Shown piece after piece: positions 7,801 to 14,905 of a stretch of 44,172 bases of DNA (its first letter is position 1; every line of letters begins with the position of its first letter). The notes beneath the pieces are model-generated. The model was given only the letters and a program-made list of their open reading frames with translations, made no database searches and had not been told where the DNA came from. The stretch is from assembly GCA_035499655.1 (NCBI GenBank), contig DATJYL010000069.1, positions 1 through 44,172 of the forward strand. Reading direction: 5' to 3'. Source of the stretch: Pirellulales bacterium (GTDB taxonomy: Bacteria; Planctomycetota; Planctomycetia; Pirellulales; JADZDJ01). Position numbers and translations under genes: made by a program.

Positions 7801-8012
7801 ATGTCCGGGTCGCTGAGCCGCGGCAAGTGCTCGGCCAATTGATCGCACATGATGCCGAGCAAATCGAGCGGAATGCCGGACAGCGCCATCCGCACCAACG
7901 AGGCATGGGCCCGATCGACATCGTCCAATTTCCAAGCGCCCAGCCAGCGGCCGGCTTCTTGCGGATGATCGAGGTATTGGCGAAGTTGGTTGATGTCCAT
8001 GGAAAGTGCCAT
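4860..8012 (-). CDS. glnE: Bifunctional glutamine synthetase adenylyltransferase/deadenylase GlnE
   Basis: GlnE adds AMP to glutamine synthetase and removes it in response to PII and glutamine. The 1050-residue protein has two tandem nucleotidyltransferase halves. The first has GGDELNYSSDIDLIF with metal-binding Asp244 and Asp246, and the second has GGCEINYHSDLDMVF with Asp773 and Asp775. Each is followed by its helical domain (IRDIEFTIQFLQLL and LVDVEFVAQMLQL). It is about 100 residues longer than the E. coli enzyme. The start at 8012 (MALSMDINQLRQYL) avoids overlap with the divergent gene at 8114; 8000 is an alternative. It faces the PII gene tail to tail. No glnD or glnA is visible in this window. 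Confidence 0.95.
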   Translation of the reverse strand: MALSMDINQLRQYLDHPQEAGRWLGAWKLDDVDRAHASLVRMALSGIPLDLLGIMCDQLAEHLPRLSDPDMALNNLDRFVAAVRNPLSLATLFERDREALPILLQIFSTSQYLSDLLVTDSEAYDLLRMTEGQPVARNVIVDELCAEVAALNDEKAVMTALRRFKRRETLRIAYGDIIRGQRLEIVTSQISHLADAILEAAFRFARSALEQKRGVPRRPDGQRSRFALLAMGKLGGDELNYSSDIDLIFLYEADGATDGQRSLANVEFFDRLARDIIKLLIEPTNLGTAYRVDLRLRPEGQHGPTVPSLESALHYYDVSGRTWERQAFLKARAAAGDLDFAQEFLRQLEPWIYRRYLNRADIAGIKALKRRIEQHVKSEGADLRNVKTGHGGIRDIEFTIQFLQLLSGGDFSELRTGNTLEAIAMLENGGSLTWQERGILEENYAFLRKTEHRLQLMFDLQTHLLPTSNQELRRLAIRMGYTDTPERPALDAFTADYKQRTVLNRKILDHLLHDAFGEEDHPEPEVDLVLDPDPQSDYISGVLGRYPFHDSQLAYQNLMTLSQERIRFLSTRRCRHFLAAIAPRLLPAIAATPDPDQTLVNLSKVSDSLGGKGVLWELFSFNPPSLHLYVELCASSPYLSSILISNPGMIDELMDSLVLDKLPSHQTLEANLNELAHGAEDLELILHSFKNAQVLRVGVRDILGKEDIVATCSALADIAEVCLRLITRTEYGKLAAKLGEPMIPEGERTGQPSEFIVLAMGKFGGCEINYHSDLDMVFLYETDGGTFHARRSKRSGETTTNQHFFSELGQRVIKSGSQLGPHGRLYEIDPRLRPTGKSGALATSLAEFRRYFDAGSGQLWERQALCKARVVYGSSQAAAAAMQAVVDCAYRRPWQPEYADEIRSMRHRMEHTAKHTNLKRGPGGLVDVEFVAQMLQLKHGGQHPEVRAPATLDALEKLEKIGAISQADFDFFSTSYRVLLAMVSRLRLMNTTARHDLPDDPEEQIKLARLLEYPDREKMLLDCQRLTRENRARFEKIFAHEGAGTGGGGI

Positions 8013-8113
8013 TATGCACAAAAAACCGGAGGTAAATCCAGGACCGTCGGCACGGTGAAATTGGTATTCTGTGGTAGAATCTGGCCACCAGAGCTTGGGC
8101 TTCGATTGTAGTG

Positions 8114-8677
8114 ATGACGGAAAATGGGAATCGCGCAATGGACGATCAAGAACTGGAAAACCTGGAACCAGATCCGCGATTTCCCAGCGGCGCATGGACC
8201 GGTTTCTATTTGCAATACTGGCTGCCCGGCCGGCATGCGACAAACCTGCAACTAAGCTTCAGCGAGGGAAAATTAAGCGGTGAAGGGAAAGATCAGGTGG
8301 GGAGATACACCGTTGACGGCGGCTACGATCTGGAAACGGGCCAATGCCAGTGGACCAAACAGTATATTGGCCGGCACTGCATTGCGTACAAAGGCACGAA
8401 CGAAGGGCACGGAATTTGGGGCGTTTACGAATTGAATCAACTTTGGGGCTTGCTGACCGACCGAGGTGGCTTTCACATTTGGCCCGAGGGGTTCGATGCC
8501 GCCGACGCAGCTGATGCGGCCGACGAATCGGACGAAATTGAGAAAACTTTGCTGGAAGTGATGCGCAGCCAATCTGGAAATCGTACGCTTCGGTTTGTGT
8601 TTGCAGGCTTTTTGATTGTTATTATCGCGATCGCCGTCGGCCTGGGTTTTTTGCTGAAAATATTTTGGAAACCATAG
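8114..8677 (+). CDS. Tail-anchored beta-rich protein, unknown function
   Basis: The 187-residue product has a globular N-terminal part (about 20-115) with a strand-rich repeat: SGAWTGFYLQYW, LSFSEGKLSGEGKDQVGRYTVDGGYD, WTKQYIGRHCIAYKG and GHGIWGVYEL. This pattern resembles small lipocalin- or streptavidin-like barrels that I cannot name with confidence. An acidic linker with three Ala-Ala-Asp units follows near residue 130. A single hydrophobic helix at about 160-182 then ends four residues from the C-terminus, with only a short basic tail. This suggests a tail-anchored membrane protein with its barrel in the cytoplasm, since no signal peptide is present. A GTG at 8111 and an ATG at 8138 are alternative starts. 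It is divergent from glnE across about 100 bases. Confidence 0.75.
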   Translation: MTENGNRAMDDQELENLEPDPRFPSGAWTGFYLQYWLPGRHATNLQLSFSEGKLSGEGKDQVGRYTVDGGYDLETGQCQWTKQYIGRHCIAYKGTNEGHGIWGVYELNQLWGLLTDRGGFHIWPEGFDAADAADAADESDEIEKTLLEVMRSQSGNRTLRFVFAGFLIVIIAIAVGLGFLLKIFWKP

Positions 8678-8724
8678 TCCACTTGTGCGCGTAGTGTCAA
8701 ACACTCCGACTAAAGGATGAATTC

Positions 8725-9222
8725 ATGGTCAACGTTCAACGGATTACGCCGTTTTTGTGGTTCGACACGCAGGCCGAAGAGGCGGCCAAGTTTTATGTTT
8801 CGATCTTTCCCCATTCCAAAATCACCGCCACGACGCATTACAGCGAGGCGGGCCGCGATGTTCATCACAAACTGCCTGGCAGCGTGTTGACGGTGGGCTT
8901 TGAACTCGATGGGCTGCACTTCACGGCGCTGAACGGCGGGCCGCAATTTAAGTTTACGGAAGCCGTTTCGTTCGTCGTTCATTGCGAAACGCAGGCCGAA
9001 GTGGACCACTATTGGAGCAAACTCGGCGCCGACGGCGACCCCAAAGCCCAGCAATGCGGCTGGCTGAAAGATAAATACGGGTTGTCCTGGCAGATTGTGC
9101 CCAATGCCATGATTCAAATGCTCAGTGACCCGGACAAAACCAAATCGGGGCGGATCATGCAGGCCTTGATGCAGATGAAGAAGCTCGATATCACCAAGCT
9201 GCAGCAAGCCTTTGCAGGATAA
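8725..9222 (+). CDS. PhnB-like VOC-family protein (glyoxalase/dioxygenase superfamily fold)
   Basis: The 165-residue protein starts with the PhnB-type segment RITPFLWFDTQAEEAAKFYVSIFP and contains FTALNGGPQFKFTEAVSF, VDHYWSKL, and GWLKDKYGLSWQIVP, followed by the C-terminal repeat-like helix MQALMQMKKLDI. These are the landmarks of the '3-demethylubiquinone-9 3-methyltransferase'-named VOC family. That name is historical, and the true substrate of these proteins is not established. An AAGGA ribosome site lies before the ATG. The protein is cytoplasmic, soluble and probably dimeric. It stands between two unrelated genes on the same strand, so the context gives no clue to function. Confidence 0.9.
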   Translation: MVNVQRITPFLWFDTQAEEAAKFYVSIFPHSKITATTHYSEAGRDVHHKLPGSVLTVGFELDGLHFTALNGGPQFKFTEAVSFVVHCETQAEVDHYWSKLGADGDPKAQQCGWLKDKYGLSWQIVPNAMIQMLSDPDKTKSGRIMQALMQMKKLDITKLQQAFAG

Positions 9223-9437
9223 CTTGGTCGGAGGCGCAATGTTCTTCAAGATGGCATGAACGTGCGCCGATGAAGAAAATGGCGGAAACCCGAATCTAAA
9301 TGGGTTCCGTGGGTCTTGTAGAAAAGGTTCCCGCACCTTTTCTCGCGAGTTCAGACTCTTTTCGCGGCTCTAGTCCGGCGTTTTTACTTACTCGGGGGGA
9401 GCGGTTCTCAAGGATTGATCCTGGAGGATCGCGAGAC

Positions 9438-10433
9438 ATGCTAGCACGGATTTACCGCCGCGCTGCGCGAACGATGCGCCCGCTCTGGCTCAAAAACCGT
9501 TTAGCCGGGCGCTTTGACGAACAAAGCGTGCTGGTGCTAACTTCGTCGCCACGTTCGGGGAGTACTTTGCTGGGGCAGGTGTTGGCTTCGATTCCAGGGA
9601 CGTGCGTACTGTTTGAGCCGCTGCACTTGGATCGGGTGCCGGAGGCAAAGGCGGCCGGCTTTTCCTGGAGGACTTACGTTGAGCCGGACGTAAGTTGGCC
9701 CGCGGGAGAGGAGTTTTTGAGACGCGTGTTTTCCGGGAGGGTGATCAATAAATGGACCGCCAGCGAAATGACTTTTCGTGAAGCAACTAGAGCGAACAAG
9801 ATGATCGTTAAGTTTGTGCGAGCCAATCGGCTGCTCCCCTGGATGTGCCAAACATTTGAAATGCCCGCTCCCATTTTGTTGATTCGGCACCCCTGTGCGG
9901 TGATTGCTTCGCAGTTGAAATATGGTTGGAAGAATTCCAAACGATCTGTCGCGCCGCCTTACGTCACTGAATGCCCGCTCTTCAAGGCTACGCTTTCTAA
10001 GACGGGAGGCGACGAAGAGAACCTGGCTGCCTATTGGGCATTGGATCAGCTTCCGGCGTTGATGCAATCACCGCCTCATCCTTGGACCATAGTCACGTAC
10101 GAGGAACTGGTTTTGCGCCCCGTGCCGACGCTGACCAGGATCGTTCGACGATGGAACCTGGAGATCGATATTTCGGCCGCGCTGTCACGACTTAAAATTC
10201 CCTCCAGCATGGTCAGCAAGTCGGGCATTAGCGGTGTTACCGGATGGAAAAAGGACTTGTCGCCTTTCCAAATAGCAAGGATTCTCAGGATCACACAAGC
10301 GATGGGCCTGCAGTTTTATACGGCAGAAGAGGAAGCTGATTATAGCGCTTTGTACAGCCAGCAACTGGCCGAAGAATTACGTCGGGCCGGCACGACGGAA
10401 GACGGCCAAAATCAAGTCCGCCGCGCTGCCTAG
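9438..10433 (+). CDS. PAPS-dependent sulfotransferase-family protein
   Basis: The 331-residue product contains the sulfotransferase PAPS-binding loop at residues 35-46 (TSSPRSGSTLLG). The second phosphosulfate-binding element is LIRHPCAVIASQLKYGW near residue 155, where the arginine and serine would contact the 3'-phosphate. The family moves a sulfuryl group from PAPS to a hydroxyl or amine acceptor, and the acceptor cannot be read here. The start at 9438 is set by GGAGG about ten bases upstream; a longer frame from 9300 adds an unlikely 46-residue extension. There is no signal peptide. The gene is isolated, with no polysaccharide genes next to it. Confidence 0.85.
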   Translation: MLARIYRRAARTMRPLWLKNRLAGRFDEQSVLVLTSSPRSGSTLLGQVLASIPGTCVLFEPLHLDRVPEAKAAGFSWRTYVEPDVSWPAGEEFLRRVFSGRVINKWTASEMTFREATRANKMIVKFVRANRLLPWMCQTFEMPAPILLIRHPCAVIASQLKYGWKNSKRSVAPPYVTECPLFKATLSKTGGDEENLAAYWALDQLPALMQSPPHPWTIVTYEELVLRPVPTLTRIVRRWNLEIDISAALSRLKIPSSMVSKSGISGVTGWKKDLSPFQIARILRITQAMGLQFYTAEEEADYSALYSQQLAEELRRAGTTEDGQNQVRRAA

Positions 10434-10882
10434 GGAAGGCAAGCGTTCGTGCGTGACAATAAGTCTGGCAGAGAATTTTGCTGGACTCTTATGATTTCAG
10501 TCCACTTGTCGTGCTTGTCAGATTCCCGTGCTACAACGGCGCGATCGTCTCAGAAATCGTCTCAATTCGAGACTGCCCTTTCGGCATGAGCTAGGATTTA
10601 TTTAGGAAGCCTGTTTCTAGTGTGCCAACATCCCATCGAAGGTTGTATGGGTACAATAAAAGTGAAAAGTACTATTGTCTAATGTTTTGCGATGAAATTG
10701 CTGTCCAGCATCCCTCAAAAAGCGTCTGAAATGGTTACAGCAATTGTCGCAAATCTTTGACAGGCACGGCACTTGCAACTGTAAGGGGTATCAACGTCCG
10801 ACCCCTTTCAAGGCGCGATTATTTTTCTCATCTACGCTCATCGTGTGCGCTTAAATGGTGAGGCGGACAGAAGGAAAACGCC
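10434..10882. other. 449-base intergenic region upstream of the sigma factor gene
   Basis: I see no gene, tRNA or long repeat here. It contains a short palindrome (GTCTC, AATTC, GAGAC) at 10559-10573 with no T-run, several AT-rich tracts around 10620-10700, and the promoter candidate listed separately. A ribosome site (AAGGA) lies just before 10883. Confidence 0.6.
10757..10785 (+). promoter_or_regulatory. Possible housekeeping-type promoter for the sigma factor operon
   Basis: A perfect TTGACA (10757-10762) is followed after 17 bases by TGTAAG (10780-10785), four of six matches to the -10 consensus. It lies about 100 bases before the sigma gene start. No second -35/-10 set typical of autoregulated ECF promoters (GGAAC-type) was seen. 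Confidence 0.4.
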
Positions 10883-11638
10883 ATGTATAATGCTCGTGCT
10901 TTATCCCAGGGGGTATGGGCCAAACTTTACCCCCTAGGTTCGCCCGCTGCACCGCGAACCGCTTCCCGTCCGGAACGTATAAAAATGAGTAGTGCCATCG
11001 ACATACCATCGCAAACCGAAAATTCAGAAGCCTGGTCGCGGAAGTCCGACGAAGCGCTTCTGTTGGAGCATCGGTTGCGAGGGAGTCGTCGGGCTTTTGA
11101 GGAGTTAGTGCAACGTTACGAACGCGAACTTTATAGCTACCTGCGTCGCTATTTGAGCGACGCCACGCTGGCCGAGGACGTGTTCCAGGCGACGTTCCTG
11201 CAGCTACACTTGAAGGCCGAACAGTTTGAGGAAGGACGCAAAGTGCGTCCGTGGTTGTACACTATTGCCACGAATCAGGCGATCGATGCCCAGCGCCGCA
11301 ATCGGCGTCACAAGATGGTCAGCCTGGATCGGCGCGGTCACAGCCAGGAGTTGCAAGACAACGTGGGCTCGCTGCTCGATTTGCTCACCAGCAAGGAGCC
11401 GCAAGCCGCCGATAACTTAGAGACAGATGAACGTCGCCAATGGGTGCGCCAAGCCATTGCGCAATTGCCCGACGCCCTGCGGGAAGCGGTGTTGTTGGTA
11501 TACTATCAGGGAATGAAATATCGCGAGGCCGCTGAGGTGTTGGACATTCCGGTTGGAACCGTGAAGAGCCGGATGCACGCTGCCATTTTGAAGCTGAACG
11601 AAGCCTGGATTCAACATCATCCGAGCGAAGATGAGTAA
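10883..11638 (+). CDS. RNA polymerase sigma factor, sigma-70 family, ECF type
   Basis: This is a two-domain alternative sigma factor of 251 residues. Region 2 covers about residues 70-150: AFEELVQRYERELYSYLRRYL, the DVFQATFLQL acidic helix and the RPWLYTIATNQAIDAQRRN DNA-melting segment. Region 4 covers about 185-240, ending in the helix-turn-helix AAEVLDIPVGTVKSRMHAA. It has no region 1.1 or 3. The start at 10883 has a good ribosome site (AAGGA, seven bases). An internal ATG at 10985 (MSSAIDIP) gives a more typical length but no ribosome site. Its last eight bases overlap the next gene's start, so the two are translationally coupled and the neighbour is almost certainly its regulator. Confidence 0.93.
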   Translation: MYNARALSQGVWAKLYPLGSPAAPRTASRPERIKMSSAIDIPSQTENSEAWSRKSDEALLLEHRLRGSRRAFEELVQRYERELYSYLRRYLSDATLAEDVFQATFLQLHLKAEQFEEGRKVRPWLYTIATNQAIDAQRRNRRHKMVSLDRRGHSQELQDNVGSLLDLLTSKEPQAADNLETDERRQWVRQAIAQLPDALREAVLLVYYQGMKYREAAEVLDIPVGTVKSRMHAAILKLNEAWIQHHPSEDE

Positions 11639-12602
11639 TTCCATCCGCGAGCACTTGATTGGTTATTTGATTGGGGCCGCCGAGCCCGAGGAATGCTCGT
11701 TGGTGGAGCAGCAATTGGCGCAGGATGAATCGGCGCGCCGCGAATTGGAATTGCTGCGGTCAAGTTTGCATCCATTGGACAGTGACAGCGCGCACGAGGA
11801 ACCGCCCGCCGGGTTGGCGCAGCGTTGCTGCGATTACGTTTATTCTCGGACCGAGGTTTTGCCCGCCGCGCTGTCGGCAGCGGCTAGCGGCACCTCAACT
11901 AAGGCTACGCGGCGCTGGTCGCGGTTGGAGCTGGCGGTCGCCGGCGCCATAGCGGCAGCCGTGGCGGTGTTCCTGCTGCCGAAAATATATCAAAGCCAAA
12001 TCCAAGCTCAACTTTTGGCCTGCCAGAATAATTTGAAGGACATCGGCTTTGCCGCGGCAGATTATAGCCAGCATAACGGCGGGTACTATCCGGCCGTGCA
12101 ACCTGGCGACCGCATTAATGCCGTGGGGATGTGGGCCCCCACGTTGGTTACGCAACAATATATTCCGCCATCGGGCAAAACGATGATTTGTCCTTCGTCC
12201 ACAGACGCCGGCATTTCGAACTTTCACGTTCCGACGGTCGAGGAAGTGGAAGCTTTGGACGCTGCGCGCTTGGCACAAGAGTTACCGCAATTAAGTGGCA
12301 GCTACGGCGGCCCGGTCGGCTACATGCAAGATGGGAAATATAAATTGCCCCGCAATCAGGGTCGTTCAAATATGGCGGTATTTGCCGATCGCCCTGGAAA
12401 GAATGGCACCAATAGCCCCAATCACGGCAGCGGGCAAAATGTGTTGCGCGACGACGGGAGCGTGATCTATTTGACCACGCCAGAAATTGGCCCGAACGCC
12501 GATAACATCTACCTGAACCGCAACCACGAAGTAGCGCCCGGGGTGGATGAAGGGGACTCGGTGATCGGAGACAGCGCGCTAAAGTTACCGCCCTTGCCGT
12601 GA
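11631..12602 (+). CDS. Membrane anti-sigma-like protein with pseudopilin H-x9-DG domain
   Basis: The 323-residue protein starts inside the sigma gene. Residues 1-50 resemble a zinc-less anti-sigma domain (HLIGYLIGAAEPEECSLVEQQLAQD, then a leucine-rich helix). A basic stretch (KATRRWSR) and one membrane helix at about 99-119 follow. Residues after the helix mimic a planctomycete DUF1559 pseudopilin: CQNNLKDIGFAAADYSQHNGG at 131-151, then CPSS, and NHGSGQNVLRDDG at 264-276, where His265 and Asp275-Gly276 form an exact H-x9-DG motif. The N-terminal region would hold the sigma factor in the cytoplasm and the pilin-like part would face the periplasm. The prepilin cleavage motif (GFTLVE-type) is absent, so the helix should stay in the membrane. 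Confidence 0.8.
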   Translation: MSNSIREHLIGYLIGAAEPEECSLVEQQLAQDESARRELELLRSSLHPLDSDSAHEEPPAGLAQRCCDYVYSRTEVLPAALSAAASGTSTKATRRWSRLELAVAGAIAAAVAVFLLPKIYQSQIQAQLLACQNNLKDIGFAAADYSQHNGGYYPAVQPGDRINAVGMWAPTLVTQQYIPPSGKTMICPSSTDAGISNFHVPTVEEVEALDAARLAQELPQLSGSYGGPVGYMQDGKYKLPRNQGRSNMAVFADRPGKNGTNSPNHGSGQNVLRDDGSVIYLTTPEIGPNADNIYLNRNHEVAPGVDEGDSVIGDSALKLPPLP

Positions 12603-12939
12603 CGGAAATGTTGCTCATCTGCAACGCATCTGCCTGTTGGATGTGGGTTGCCGGCATCACGCGAAACGCCGTAGCTCTGATCCTTTCAGGCACGTCTTCT
12701 CGCTAAACTCTTGTGAGACTTCCGGTTGGGGGCGATCGAATATCTTTCGAAGCGTCCTCCGCTCGTTTGGCATCGCACCTGCATTAGACTCATATCACCT
12801 TCCTAACGGATCTCCTCCTGATCCACTTCTCCCGCGGCGGCGGAAAGGGCCCTCGTCCCCTCCGGCTTTTTTCGCCGCCCGTGGAGAAGGAAAGCCCCCG
12901 CGGTTTCAGCATTTTTAATCTCAACATGTTTTTTCCTTC
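12603..12939. other. 337-base intergenic region
   Basis: No gene or RNA is recognised here. The only structure seen is the imperfect inverted repeat at 12825-12890, listed separately. The base composition shifts to C-rich toward the right end. Confidence 0.6.
12825..12890. repeat. Imperfect inverted repeat after the anti-sigma gene
   Basis: ACTTCTCCCGCGGCGGCG at about 12825-12842 is nearly complementary to CGCCGCCCGTGGAGAAGG at about 12873-12890, with one bulge and one or two mismatches. The spacer contains a TTTTTT run. It is about 220 bases past the stop of the anti-sigma gene. It could be a decayed palindromic repeat or a distal terminator. Confidence 0.5.
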
Positions 12940-13821
12940 ATGCACGCCCGCGAGCTTATCGATCTAGCCGTTTTTGTAGCCGCGCAAGGACCTGTCCTGT
13001 TGGGTAGCGTGCGGCAAGTTCCCACGACGGCGCTGTCGCAGTATTGGACGGTGTCTAAGTGCCGATTGGATCGCTGGAACCGCACACTCCGCGAAGGGCA
13101 AGTTCCAGCCGCTGCTCGCCACGACGAACTAGCAACCGGTCGCGGTTTGCAAGCCGTGTGCGAAGAAATTCTCATTAGCGAAATGCTCACCCGCGTGTGG
13201 TCCAGCATTTTAACTGCGTTGGATTATGTCTCACAGAACAATGAAGCGCAACCTGTGGCCGCCAGCGTGCTGGCCGGGCATCTGGAAGCATCGAACCGGG
13301 TGCTGAGCCTGATTTCTTACAATCCCCAAGCCGCACTGAACAACGAAGGCGAGCTGAACCGCTTGCGCCGCCTGACCGAGCGATGGACCGATTTGCTGTT
13401 GGGCAGCCTGGGGTCGCTGATTCATGCACCTCAATTTGCTCACGATGCGGTCCGAGCGGAAGAATTTTCCCGCGACTTTGACCGTTCGCGTCAACCGCAC
13501 GTTCGATTACAAGCTTGGAATTTAATTTCGGCATCGTTGCGCAGCACGTTCGAGTCCCATTTGCATGGGGTTACGCCCAACGCCGATTTGAACAGCAGCA
13601 TTGCCGGGGCCGTTTTGGTTTGCTTTCCGGCGCATTTATTCGATTCCACAGGCGTTTATCATTCGCTTTGGAATCTGCGGTTATCGGCCATGACCAGTGA
13701 TACGCAAAACATGGTGGACCAACTCCTGGCGGCCGATTCTCCTGAAGAAGCATCAAAGCCCGGCTTCTCTTTGCCTAAGCTCCACAGAAGTGCGGGGACG
13801 CGTCATTCCAGGCTGGAATGA
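12940..13821 (+). CDS. Unrecognised helical protein
   Basis: This 293-residue protein matches no family I can name. It starts MHARELIDLAVFVAAQGP and is predicted by eye to be mostly helical. It has many leucine, alanine and arginine residues, no membrane segment, no signal peptide and no cysteine or histidine clusters. Two stretches, LDRWNRTLREGQVPAA near residue 44 and LNRLRRLTERWTDLLLGSLGSL near 148, look like amphipathic helices. Codon use resembles the neighbours, so it looks like a resident gene, probably conserved in planctomycetes. The ribosome site is weak. It converges on oppF with only ten bases between the stops. Confidence 0.7.
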   Translation: MHARELIDLAVFVAAQGPVLLGSVRQVPTTALSQYWTVSKCRLDRWNRTLREGQVPAAARHDELATGRGLQAVCEEILISEMLTRVWSSILTALDYVSQNNEAQPVAASVLAGHLEASNRVLSLISYNPQAALNNEGELNRLRRLTERWTDLLLGSLGSLIHAPQFAHDAVRAEEFSRDFDRSRQPHVRLQAWNLISASLRSTFESHLHGVTPNADLNSSIAGAVLVCFPAHLFDSTGVYHSLWNLRLSAMTSDTQNMVDQLLAADSPEEASKPGFSLPKLHRSAGTRHSRLE

Positions 13822-13831
13822 ATCAGGGCGT

Positions 13832-14902
13832 TTATTGCGCCAGGGTAGAATCGGCGTTCGTCCATTGTTTGGCCGCTATTTGTTCGCGAATAATCTGGCT
13901 GATTTGTGCGGCGTTTGAAGACCCTTGCTCCAGGGCCTGCTGTACGGCATGGCACCGCACCAGGTGTTCTTCTAAATTCAATTCTCGTGGAGGAGTCGTG
14001 CGGCACACGTCCATTGCCAATGGACAGCGTGGATGAAATCGGCAGCCCGGCGGCGGATTCATGGGGCTGGGCACGTCGCCTGGCAAAATTATCCGCTTGC
14101 GCCGGCGGCCCGGGTCCATCGACGGCACGCTCGAAAGCAGCGCATGCGTGTACGGATGCAGCGGATTGCGGTACAGCTCGCGGCAGGCGGCAAACTCGAC
14201 AATTTCGCCCAGGTACATTACCGCTACACGATCGCTGATGTATTCCACGACCGACAAATCGTGCGAGATGAACAAGTACGTCAGCTTCAACTCCTCGCGC
14301 AACTGCACCAACAGATTGATGATTTGCGATTGAATGGAAACATCGAGCGCTGAAATGGGCTCGTCTAGCACGATGAACCGGGGCTTGAGCGCCAGCGCGC
14401 GGGCGATGCTGATCCGTTGCCGCTGGCCGCCGGAAAATTCGTGCGGGTAGCGGTTCACGTAGCGGCGGTCGAGCCCGGTTTGTTCCAGCGCTTCGACCAC
14501 GTGGTCTAGCCGCTGACGGCGATTGCCCAGGCCGTGCACGATTAATCCTTCTTCAACAATGTTGCGGACCGTCATGCGCGGATTGAGCGAACCGTAAGGA
14601 TCTTGAAACACGATTTGCATATCGCGGCGCAGCGAACGTAATTCCGCGCCGCGCAATTGCGTGATGTCGCGGCCGTCGAAGCGAATGCGGCCCGCGGTGG
14701 GCTTGAGCAGTTTGAGCAGCGTGCGGCCAGCCGTGGTTTTACCGCAGCCGCTTTCGCCGACCAGGCCGAGCGTTTCTCCCTCGGCAATTTCAAACGAGAT
14801 GCCGTCCACCGCCCGCACGCGGCCTACCACGGTGCGAAACACTCCGCGCCGCACGGGAAAATGCTGCTGGAGTGCGTCAGCCTGGACTAAGGGTGTAGAC
14901 AT
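13832..14902 (-). CDS. oppF: Peptide ABC transporter ATP-binding protein (OppF/DppF type)
   Basis: This ATPase powers peptide import together with OppD. The 356-residue protein has Walker A ([13 protein letters not shown]) near residue 51, the Q-loop [12 protein letters not shown], the signature [15 protein letters not shown], Walker [13 protein letters not shown] and the switch His in FISHDLS. It ends with the oligopeptide-family C-terminal domain, where [12 protein letters not shown] and [14 protein letters not shown] supply the cysteine cluster that holds a [4Fe-4S] centre in some homologues. It begins three bases after the oppD stop, as the last gene of a five-gene minus-strand operon. 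The substrate is probably peptides or a related compound; it cannot be read more closely. Confidence 0.93.
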   Translation of the reverse strand: MSTPLVQADALQQHFPVRRGVFRTVVGRVRAVDGISFEIAEGETLGLVGESGCGKTTAGRTLLKLLKPTAGRIRFDGRDITQLRGAELRSLRRDMQIVFQDPYGSLNPRMTVRNIVEEGLIVHGLGNRRQRLDHVVEALEQTGLDRRYVNRYPHEFSGGQRQRISIARALALKPRFIVLDEPISALDVSIQSQIINLLVQLREELKLTYLFISHDLSVVEYISDRVAVMYLGEIVEFAACRELYRNPLHPYTHALLSSVPSMDPGRRRKRIILPGDVPSPMNPPPGCRFHPRCPLAMDVCRTTPPRELNLEEHLVRCHAVQQALEQGSSNAAQISQIIREQIAAKQWTNADSTLAQ

Positions 14903-14905
14903 CGA

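Noticed and set aside
8013-8243. Longer GlnE starting at 8243 with 77 extra residues
   Set aside because: It would overlap the divergent gene at 8114, and the extra residues do not resemble a GlnE N-terminus.
10434-12939. tRNA or small RNA genes in the long gaps
   Set aside because: No T-loop (GTTCGAATC-like) sequence with an acceptor stem was found, and the only hairpins lack T-runs.
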